From Sphingomonas horti (lineage in GTDB: Bacteria; Pseudomonadota; Alphaproteobacteria; Sphingomonadales; Sphingomonadaceae), in assembly GCF_009753715.1 (NCBI RefSeq), contig NZ_WQMS01000014.1:87350-151349 (forward strand): 64,000 nt of DNA, read 5' to 3'. The position numbers were made by a program, and so were the translations under genes. Position 1 is the first letter of the stretch. The number at the start of each line of letters is the position of its first letter. Shown here one piece after another: positions 57,496-64,000 of this stretch. A model generated the notes under the pieces. The model was not told the origin of the DNA, ran no database searches, and worked only from the letters and a program-made list of their open reading frames with translations.

Positions 57496-59265
57496 CTATC
57501 CCAGAGGAGCCGCCGCTTCGCCGCCGATCTCCTCGGCCGGCGCGGCAAGGTTTTCGCGAAGCAGGCCTGAATCGACCCGGCTCGCGTCTTCCCCCGCCTC
57601 GATCGGCTTGACGGCGGCGACGTCGATCTTGTCGCTGCCGGCCGGGGCCGGGGACAGGCCGATCACGCCGCCGCCGATCACCAGCCCGCTCCCCTTGCCG
57701 GGCAGGCGCGGAACGATCCAGTCGCGAGTCGACACCACGGCGTCGCCGAACACCGTTTCCTGGGCGACGGCGATCTGCGTGGGGGTCACCGACTTCAGGC
57801 GCAGGCGGAGGACCAGCGGCTTGCCAAAATTGCCCGCCTGCTCCTTCACCGGCGGCAAACCGTCATTGGTGCTGGTATCGGCCGCATAGCTGAGGGAAGA
57901 CACGTGAAAGGCCGGCTGCTGGCCTTTCAGGATCGTGTAGCCGGCGCCGCCGATCGGCAGGCAGGTGGCGCTCCACCGCCCCTCGTCTTCGACCGGCAGG
58001 CACCAGACCAGGTTGAAATTCTCGGCGGTCGGCTTCGGCGTCTCCCACGGCCCCATCGGGATGCCGTTGCGGGTCACCGTCAGCCGCGACGACATCGGCA
58101 CGCCGTAAACCACCGTCCCCGCCGGCACCGAGCGCGTCGACAGGATCGTGCGGATCGTCGTGTCGGCGGTCAGCACGCCCATATAGCCATGGCTGACCGG
58201 CAGGGTCGCGATCACGTCGCCGGGGCCATGCACGCCCGCGTTCACCTGCGCGCCGGCCGCGGTCATCAGGATCGGCTTGTCGAATTTCTGCCGGATCGCC
58301 AGCTCGCGCTCGGCATCGGTCAGCGTCTCCGACAGCGGGGCGACGCCGGCGCCGACCACCCGGTACAGCCGGTCGGCATTGCGTACGCCCAGCAGGCGGC
58401 TCGGCGCGCTTTCGTTCTTGGCCCCCACCTCGACCACCAGCTCGCCCATTCGCACGGCAAAAGCATCCGGGCGCAGCGGCGTCGCGGGAAAGCCATAGTC
58501 GGACGCGCCGATGGGCTCGCTTGCCTGGCAGGCCGCGATCCCCATGCTCCGGCTGGCGAGCCGGCGCGCCGCCGCGATCGCCGCCTCTCGGTTGGTACCG
58601 CCCAGTTGGTCGGCGATCGCCGCGATCTGCTCCTCGCTCGGCTCGGGGCGGGCCAGCTGGACCGCATAGCGCGGGCGGTCGTGATCCTTCGCGCAATTGA
58701 CCACGCTCGCCGGGATCGCCTCGATCTCGTCAGGCCGCGCGGGGCGATAGCCGACCGGCTTGGGCAACGCCTCGGCCGGCCCGACGATCGTCAGCCGGGC
58801 GACGCCGGGCGCGCGTTCGCCGGTGCCGCGCGCGATCTTTTCGAAGCTGCCATTCTCGTCCGCGTCGACGAAGCACAGAAAGGCGCCCTTCAGCGCGTCC
58901 GGGCGGGCGCAATAGGTCCGTCCTTCCTTGGCCTGGCGGATTTCCGGCACCGTCGCGAAGCGCGCGTTGTCGCCGCTGATCGCGCGCCACAGCACCAGCG
59001 GCGTCTTGAGCGGCGCCGGCGCGCCGCTGTCGATCGCAACCGCATCGAGCGGGCGGAAGGCGACTTTGGCAAGCAGCCGGTTTTCGGGCGCATCGCCCTT
59101 GAACCAGATCGGAGCGCTCGGCTGCGTGGTGTCGAGAGGCGCCATCAGCAGCGGAATATGGGCCGGCTGCAGATCGTGGACCGACGGCCTGTGCTGCTGC
59201 GCCGACGCCTGCGACGCGGCCAGCGCGGCCACCGACAAGCCGATCGAATAATACGCGAATTTCAT
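57496..59265 (-). CDS. Large exported protein of unknown function
   Basis: 589 residues. Signal peptide MKFAYYSIGLSVAALAASQASA. The mature protein looks beta-rich, with a Gly/Ala/Pro-rich C-terminal tail, and contains paired cysteines (TYCARPD, FLCFVD, VNCAKD, AACQAS, WCLPVE, ATCLPI). No repeats, catalytic motif or named family seen. Monocistronic. Confidence 0.7.
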   Translation of the reverse strand: MKFAYYSIGLSVAALAASQASAQQHRPSVHDLQPAHIPLLMAPLDTTQPSAPIWFKGDAPENRLLAKVAFRPLDAVAIDSGAPAPLKTPLVLWRAISGDNARFATVPEIRQAKEGRTYCARPDALKGAFLCFVDADENGSFEKIARGTGERAPGVARLTIVGPAEALPKPVGYRPARPDEIEAIPASVVNCAKDHDRPRYAVQLARPEPSEEQIAAIADQLGGTNREAAIAAARRLASRSMGIAACQASEPIGASDYGFPATPLRPDAFAVRMGELVVEVGAKNESAPSRLLGVRNADRLYRVVGAGVAPLSETLTDAERELAIRQKFDKPILMTAAGAQVNAGVHGPGDVIATLPVSHGYMGVLTADTTIRTILSTRSVPAGTVVYGVPMSSRLTVTRNGIPMGPWETPKPTAENFNLVWCLPVEDEGRWSATCLPIGGAGYTILKGQQPAFHVSSLSYAADTSTNDGLPPVKEQAGNFGKPLVLRLRLKSVTPTQIAVAQETVFGDAVVSTRDWIVPRLPGKGSGLVIGGGVIGLSPAPAGSDKIDVAAVKPIEAGEDASRVDSGLLRENLAAPAEEIGGEAAAPLG

Positions 59266-59343
59266 CGATTCCCCCCGGATTGAAGGTGCTGCGTAACCGC
59301 TCGGGCCGGGGCTGCCAAGCGGGTTCGCGCGGCCCGTCGGGCG

Positions 59344-62300
59344 TCAGGCGGCCTTGCGCAGCCGGTATCCGCCCGCTGCCGCGGACACATAGCCCAGCCG
59401 CGCCAGCGCCTGCATCGTCGCGGTGACCTTGGGCACGATCCGGCGGCCCTGGGCATAGCCGCGGGCGATGTCCTCGGGCCCGAGCACGCCGCCGGCGCGG
59501 AGCGCGGCGAGCACCGCCGCCGTCTGCCCGATCGGGTCGCGCGGGAAGCTCGGCTTTCGCGCGGCCGCCTGCGGCAGCACCGCCTCGATCTGCTCCTCCC
59601 GCCCGCCCGAGGCCAGCCGCGCGATCCCGGCGCGTGCGATCTGGTAATCGGGCCGCAGCCAGCGGACTTTCCCGGCCTTCTCCTCGGCGCGCCGCTCCGC
59701 GTTCAGCGCCACCAGCCGCGCGACGATGGCCTCGTCGCTCAGGTCCAGCGGCCAGCCATAGGCTTCGGCCACTGCCGCATCGATCCGGTCGTGCAGTTCG
59801 CGCACGATATCAACCCGCCCGCGCATCCGCTGGTCCTGCTCGGCAGAGGTGAGCGTCCCTCCGCGCTCCAGCTTTTCGCGCAGATTGTAGAGCGTCGTCA
59901 GCGTCAGGTCGGGATGCTCGGCAAGAACCTCTTTGCGCGTCGCGTCCAGCTCGTCCGCGAGCGCTCCGATAAGCGCGCGCTGCCGATCGCCGATGTCGGG
60001 GAAGGGAAAGGGATCAAACGTCGACGACTTCACGTAAACCGCGGGGCGGTCGTAAACGCCTAACATACCGGCTTTCGCCAGATACCATTTCTCGTGCATC
60101 GCGCTTTGCAGGACGGCCAGGTGCCATGCTTCGGCCGATGCGACGCAGATAAGCTTGTTGTCGGGCAGGACGGTCGCGTCGACGAATTGGAAGACCCGAT
60201 GTTTCGTCGTCTCCACGGTCGCGATGTAGCGGGAGAGGCGTTCCAAAGCCGGTCGAAGCTCGCGTCGGGGTTCGCCGAACAACCACCAATTGTCGCGATA
60301 AACCTCGCGGTTGTTCCCGTCTCTCTCCGGCTTCACTGTCGTCAGCAGGTGCTGATAGACCTCGGGAAAGCGTTGGCGGACCTGGTCCGCATCCAACCCC
60401 AATAGATCGATGACGAGCAAGTCGCGTGAGCGCCCGGTCAGATCGCGCCCGTTGCGGTAGGGCCGGATGTGGCGGTCCAAGCCGGCGCGCCTGCCAAGCC
60501 CCAGATGCTCGGCTTCCGAGCTTCGGACCATGAACCCGGCACCATGGAGGGAAACGCCCCGTGCGCAAATCCCGTCATTGGCAAGCAATGGCAGTGTTCG
60601 CGTCACGTCGGTCCCGATCGTCAGGCCAGATCCAATCATCCCGGTCCGGCTGGCCAGCACGATATCCGGCGCGTCCGTGTCAAGGCCGGCTTCGCGCATG
60701 ATTTGATAGAGGCTACCTTCCGTCAGTCCTGAAGTCGCAACCGTCATCGCGATGCGCACCGCCGCCGTGTCCCTGGTCGCTTTGGTCCAGGGGTGATCCG
60801 GTATTGCCATAATGAGACTGACGGGCGGTCGTCCGTCCATTCGCGCCTGGATCACGCGCCGCGAGAATTCCTGCGTGATGGAGTTGGTCGTAACGAAGCC
60901 GAAGCGCTTCAGCCGGGTGCCCTTGCGCGCCAGCTGATCGGCAGCGCGGTCCCACCAATACATGACGAAATCGGCGGACCTGTTGATCTTCGGATGCGCT
61001 TTCCAGAGCGCAGTCGCGTAGGCCTCGCCCAGCCGCGCACGAATATCCTTGCCGCCGATGAACGGCGGATTCCCGACGATATAGTCCGCCTCGGGCCATT
61101 CGGGGCGGCGCGGATTGGGGAGCTCGGTGCCGCTGCCGTCCGACTTCGGCCGCTCCGGGTCATGGGCGAGTACCGCGTCCAGCGCCTTGATGTTGTCCAG
61201 CCGCTCCAGCACCGGGTCGCTGATCGCGCCGCCGTTCCTCAGCTGCCACTGGAGATAGCCGAGCCACAGCACCAGCTCCGCGATCGCGGCGGCGCGCGGG
61301 TTGAGCTCCAGCCCCAGGAAGTTCTTCGGGTGGACGCTCATCGTCTCCAGTTGCAGCGCTTCCTGGCCGCCCAGATCGGCGAGCACTTCCAGCACCTCGC
61401 CTTCCAGCTGCTTCATCAGCTCCAGCGCGACATAGAGGAAATTGCCGGTCCCGCAGGCCGGGTCGAGCACGCGCGTGCCCGCCAGCTTCTCATGGAAATC
61501 GTGCACCGCGCGGATCGCCGCCTGCGGATCGGCGCCGCGCTCGCGCTCGACCGTGCCCAGCACGGCCCCGTCCCATTCGGCGCGCAGCGGCTCGATCACC
61601 GTCGCTAGCACCAGCCGCTCGACATAGGGGCGCGGCGTGTAATGCGCGCCCAGCCGCTTGCGCTCGGCCGGGTCCAGCGCCTGTTCAAGCAGCGTGCCGA
61701 AGATCGCCGGCTCGACGTCGCGCCAGTCGTGCCGCGCTGCCTCATACAGCTCGCCGATCTCTTCCTTCTCCAGCGGGATCGCGGTGCGGTCGGCGAACAG
61801 GCCGCCGTTGAAGCGTCGCACGTTGCGCCGCAGCACGGGCGAGAAACCGCCCTTGTCCATCGTCGCCCACAAGTCCTGCACCATCGGCCCGAAGCTGTCC
61901 GGATTGGCGCGCGCGTCGTTCAGCACGTCGGCGAAGCTGGCCTTGTCGATCAGCCCGACGTCCTCCGCGAACATCGTGAAAAGGCAGCGCATCAAGAAGT
62001 GCGCGACCCGCTCGGCCGGGTGGCCGCGCGTCTCCAGCGACTGGCTGACCCGGGCGAGCCGCCTGGCGATGTCGCGCGTCACCGCCGCCGCATGACGCGC
62101 GGGATCGAGTGAATGCGGCTCGTGCCAGATCGCCCGCAGCCGCGCCTGCGCCTCGGGCCGCTTCAGGTCGTCGAGATAGATGCGGAAGCTCTCGCGGTCC
62201 GGGAATTGGCGGTAATTCTTCCCCTGGCCGGAAAAGTCCGCGAACACCTCGATCACGTGCCCGACATCGCAGACCAGGATGAAGGGCGGCCAGCCGTGCG

Positions 62301-62724
62301 ACGCCGGCAGCGCGCGCGCATATTCCTCCGCCTGCGTCCGCGCGTTGCGCATCAGCACGTCCCAGCCGCGATGCGCGCTCCGCCGCCCGCGCGCGGCTTC
62401 CAGCCCCAGATCCAGCTCCGGCGCGAGCGCGACTTCCTTCGCTCCGCCCTTCTGCCGGCTCTGCTTCGCTTCCAGCACGAAGCAGCCGCGGCGATACAGG
62501 TCGATGCGGCGATGATCGACCTTGCCGTCGTCGTCGACCGTGGTGACGTCGCGCTCGAACACATAGTCGTTATGCTCGTGCGTCGCGTCGGCCGGGTCGG
62601 GCTGCGGCAGGTCCAGCAGCGCGCACAGCTCGGTCAGGAACAGCGGGAAATTCGCCCGCTCCGCCCCGCCCTCATTCTTCCGCCACCGGTCGATGAACCG
62701 GTCGAACGCCCCCTGGTCCGCCAC
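59344..62724 (-). CDS. MmeI-like single-chain restriction-modification protein (type IIL/IIG)
   Basis: 1126 residues. The N-terminal nuclease site is D75..E85-x-K87 (IDLYRRGCFVLEAKQ). A helical spacer leads to a gamma-class N6-adenine methyltransferase: SAM motif DPACGTGNF at about residue 419, NPPF at 552-555. Residues about 640-900 should hold the target recognition domain, and the DNA there (about 60020-60800) is less GC-rich than the rest. The last 200 residues have no clear family. One protein would cut unmethylated and methylate its own sites. No separate specificity or helicase gene is nearby. Confidence 0.85.
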   Translation of the reverse strand: MADQGAFDRFIDRWRKNEGGAERANFPLFLTELCALLDLPQPDPADATHEHNDYVFERDVTTVDDDGKVDHRRIDLYRRGCFVLEAKQSRQKGGAKEVALAPELDLGLEAARGRRSAHRGWDVLMRNARTQAEEYARALPASHGWPPFILVCDVGHVIEVFADFSGQGKNYRQFPDRESFRIYLDDLKRPEAQARLRAIWHEPHSLDPARHAAAVTRDIARRLARVSQSLETRGHPAERVAHFLMRCLFTMFAEDVGLIDKASFADVLNDARANPDSFGPMVQDLWATMDKGGFSPVLRRNVRRFNGGLFADRTAIPLEKEEIGELYEAARHDWRDVEPAIFGTLLEQALDPAERKRLGAHYTPRPYVERLVLATVIEPLRAEWDGAVLGTVERERGADPQAAIRAVHDFHEKLAGTRVLDPACGTGNFLYVALELMKQLEGEVLEVLADLGGQEALQLETMSVHPKNFLGLELNPRAAAIAELVLWLGYLQWQLRNGGAISDPVLERLDNIKALDAVLAHDPERPKSDGSGTELPNPRRPEWPEADYIVGNPPFIGGKDIRARLGEAYATALWKAHPKINRSADFVMYWWDRAADQLARKGTRLKRFGFVTTNSITQEFSRRVIQARMDGRPPVSLIMAIPDHPWTKATRDTAAVRIAMTVATSGLTEGSLYQIMREAGLDTDAPDIVLASRTGMIGSGLTIGTDVTRTLPLLANDGICARGVSLHGAGFMVRSSEAEHLGLGRRAGLDRHIRPYRNGRDLTGRSRDLLVIDLLGLDADQVRQRFPEVYQHLLTTVKPERDGNNREVYRDNWWLFGEPRRELRPALERLSRYIATVETTKHRVFQFVDATVLPDNKLICVASAEAWHLAVLQSAMHEKWYLAKAGMLGVYDRPAVYVKSSTFDPFPFPDIGDRQRALIGALADELDATRKEVLAEHPDLTLTTLYNLREKLERGGTLTSAEQDQRMRGRVDIVRELHDRIDAAVAEAYGWPLDLSDEAIVARLVALNAERRAEEKAGKVRWLRPDYQIARAGIARLASGGREEQIEAVLPQAAARKPSFPRDPIGQTAAVLAALRAGGVLGPEDIARGYAQGRRIVPKVTATMQALARLGYVSAAAGGYRLRKAA

Positions 62725-62883
62725 GCCCCTGCCCCCCGGCGGGGAAGCTGGCGCGGATTTTACTGCTTATCCACAAACACTTGCGCCATTTCGGACGGTT
62801 CTCATCCTCCGTTTCGGAGTGAACCGCGTTCGGCTGACGAACCGCGCATCCGCTTCCTATCTTTCCCGACTAGCCCCTCGTCA

Positions 62884-62898
62884 GAACAGAAGTAGAAC
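62884..62898 (+). promoter_or_regulatory. SOS (LexA) box, alphaproteobacterial type
   Basis: GAAC-AGAAGTA-GAAC, the direct repeat GAAC-N7-GAAC that LexA binds in alphaproteobacteria. It ends 7 bp before the ATG of the uvrA remnant, a normal place for an SOS-regulated gene. Confidence 0.8.
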
Positions 62899-62905
62899 GG
62901 CATCC

Positions 62906-62992
62906 ATGCTGACCCACATCCAGGCCCGTGGCGCGCGCGAGCGAAATGTCAAGCGCGCCGACGTCGATCTGTTGCGCGGCAAGCTGATCGTC
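62906..62992 (+). pseudogene. uvrA: 5' remnant of uvrA
   Basis: The first 29 codons read MLTHIQARGARERNVKRA and continue to RGKLIV, matching the UvrA N-terminus (RGAR..N.K......R.KLIV). The expected next residues, including the first Walker A GLSGSGKSS, are missing: homology stops at LIV and the sequence runs into the 3' end of a gene on the other strand, whose stop starts 7 bp further on. The SOS box is still in place. This is a breakpoint, not a start error. Confidence 0.75.
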
Positions 62993-62998
62993 ATGCCG

Positions 62999-64000
62999 TT
63001 AATTCAGCCTGTAGGCGGAGAGGCCGTTGTCTCCGGCTATGACGAGCAGGTTGTCGGGAGTGATCGCGAGATCCCCGCCCTGGGCTGCTGTCCACACCAC
63101 CGGATTTCCCGCCGCGTTCAGGTCGATGGCGTAGGTTTCGGTATCGCTTCCGACGAAGATGTGACTCTCGGTGACAATGACGTTGCTGGTCAGGTTAGGT
63201 TTTCCTGTTCCGACATTGATCGAGGTCACCACCGACCCGGTCGCGGCGTCGATGACGTCGACGAAGGTCGAATCGGCGCGCGGAGCATAGAGGCGGCCGC
63301 CGCGCAACGCAGGCTGATTGATGTAACTGGCGTTGGTGCGCCAGAGGTAAGTGGGTTGTGCGAGCGCGAACGCGATCAAAGGCGCGGGCTGATTCTGGCT
63401 GCGATTGTCGGAAAATGTGAAAATCCTGCCCGCCCCGTCCAAGACAGGCGCGCCAAAATAGGTTCCAAAGTAACTCAGCCCCTCGCGCGAGAAGAACGGA
63501 TCGGCAATTTTCGAGACCAACGCGCCGCTGAGACGGTTCAGCACGATAAGCGCATCGGCCCGATAGAAGTAAACATATTGCGCATCGACCGCGACGCTTT
63601 CGCCTTCCGAGACTCCGCCCAAACGCGATTGATCCGAAACCCAATCGGTCGTTCCTGCCGCAGGGTCGAACGCATAGACGACGTTCCCGTAATAGCCCGC
63701 CTGATGATAGAGCTTGTCCGCAAAGGGGACCGGCGCGCCCCCTTTGGCGAACTGGCTGGCGTAGCTCAACACCTTGAGCGGGTGGCCGTCGGCCGCGTCG
63801 AGAACCGGCATCGGAATCGATCCTGACGAAAGGTCGACCGCAGCGGAAACGACGCGCCCGTTGTCGTAACTCGGCGCGCTGGTATTGAACCCGGTCTGGC
63901 CCAGATCATAGCTCCACCGCACCGCCCCGGTGTCGGACGCGATTGCGCGGGTCGTGACCCGACCGCCGTTCACAGCCTGCTGGATGAAGTTCGCATAGAC
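62999..64000 (-). CDS. PQQ-like beta-propeller protein, 3' part (5' end outside the window)
   Basis: At least 334 residues, open to the window edge (VYANFIQQAVNGGRV continues upstream). Several blades end in the W/Y-x-D/A-xxG pattern: TGAVRWSYDLG, AGTTDWVSD, TGSVVTSINVG. Resembles PQQ-binding-like or WD-like quinoprotein propellers; no catalytic motif seen. Probably secreted. GC content is lower than in the neighbours. It lies directly against the uvrA remnant, so it may have come in with the rearrangement. Confidence 0.8.
   Translation of the reverse strand, partial: VYANFIQQAVNGGRVTTRAIASDTGAVRWSYDLGQTGFNTSAPSYDNGRVVSAAVDLSSGSIPMPVLDAADGHPLKVLSYASQFAKGGAPVPFADKLYHQAGYYGNVVYAFDPAAGTTDWVSDQSRLGGVSEGESVAVDAQYVYFYRADALIVLNRLSGALVSKIADPFFSREGLSYFGTYFGAPVLDGAGRIFTFSDNRSQNQPAPLIAFALAQPTYLWRTNASYINQPALRGGRLYAPRADSTFVDVIDAATGSVVTSINVGTGKPNLTSNVIVTESHIFVGSDTETYAIDLNAAGNPVVWTAAQGGDLAITPDNLLVIAGDNGLSAYRLN

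Noticed and set aside
62806..62845. Other GTTC/GAAC words upstream of the uvrA remnant as SOS boxes
   Set aside because: Their spacing is 9 or 14 bases, or they are GAAC-N3-GTTC; only 62884-62898 has the exact GAAC-N7-GAAC form.

Overview
The window is high-GC DNA from an alphaproteobacterium, most likely a sphingomonad (order Sphingomonadales, Sphingomonas-like). This rests on the dcw gene order, the operon mdh..sucD-sucA-sucB..lpdA, an SOS box of the direct-repeat type GAAC-N7-GAAC, a Fur-like box of the TTGCGA..TCGCAA type, and abundant GC-rich palindromic intergenic repeats. There are no rRNA or recognisable tRNA genes, no transposase, no integrase and no CRISPR array.

Layout. 1-11.9 kb, minus strand: the first half of a division and cell wall operon, mraZ-rsmH-ftsL-ftsI-murE-murF-mraY-murD-ftsW-murG, nearly all joined by 1-4 bp overlaps and headed by four CGGGA repeats with a 10-bp period (MraZ box). 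12-23.3 kb: mixed housekeeping and accessory genes, namely a CysK-like enzyme, a Tat-exported M23 peptidase, a DUF3667 membrane protein, a VapBC pair, DNA repair genes (deoxyinosine glycosylase, Y-family polymerase), a luxR-luxI pair divergent from a PAS-GGDEF-EAL protein, and a VOC protein. 23.4-29.9 kb: serine hydrolase, purL, an iron storage pair bfd-bfr behind a palindromic Fur-like box, an Hpt protein and der. 30-33.1 kb: an accessory patch with a frameshifted DNA methyltransferase and a DUF559 nuclease-like gene, each bracketed by arrays of about 139-bp palindromic repeats. 33.2-38.8 kb: groS-groL with a CIRCE operator, sppA, GNAT, and a TRIC/UPF0126 membrane protein. 38.8-48.5 kb: TCA cycle operon mdh-(unknown secreted protein)-sucD-sucA-sucB-(DUF433/DUF5615 pair)-lpdA. 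48.7-59.3 kb: small membrane proteins, rlmN, an AT-richer NYN gene, an NTP-transferase/phosphatase operon, hom, an ArsR/SRPBCC pair, hydrolases and secreted unknowns. 59.3-64 kb: a large MmeI-like restriction-modification protein, a 5' remnant of uvrA with its SOS box, and the 3' part of a beta-propeller gene that runs off the window.

The most unusual feature is a dispersed palindromic repeat (family A, about 145-160 bp, four copies). One copy sits inside murD, is exactly 159 bp (53 codons) and keeps the frame open, so this essential enzyme seems to carry a selfish repeat as a peptide insert, as Rickettsia palindromic elements do. A 10-bp-arm palindrome between murE and murF is also read through, by a 35-codon ORF that overlaps both neighbours by ATGA. 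Other points of interest are the methyltransferase with a one-base frameshift inside an AT-richer recognition region, the truncated uvrA, and the linkage of quorum sensing with a cyclic-di-GMP gene through a shared, symmetric promoter region.
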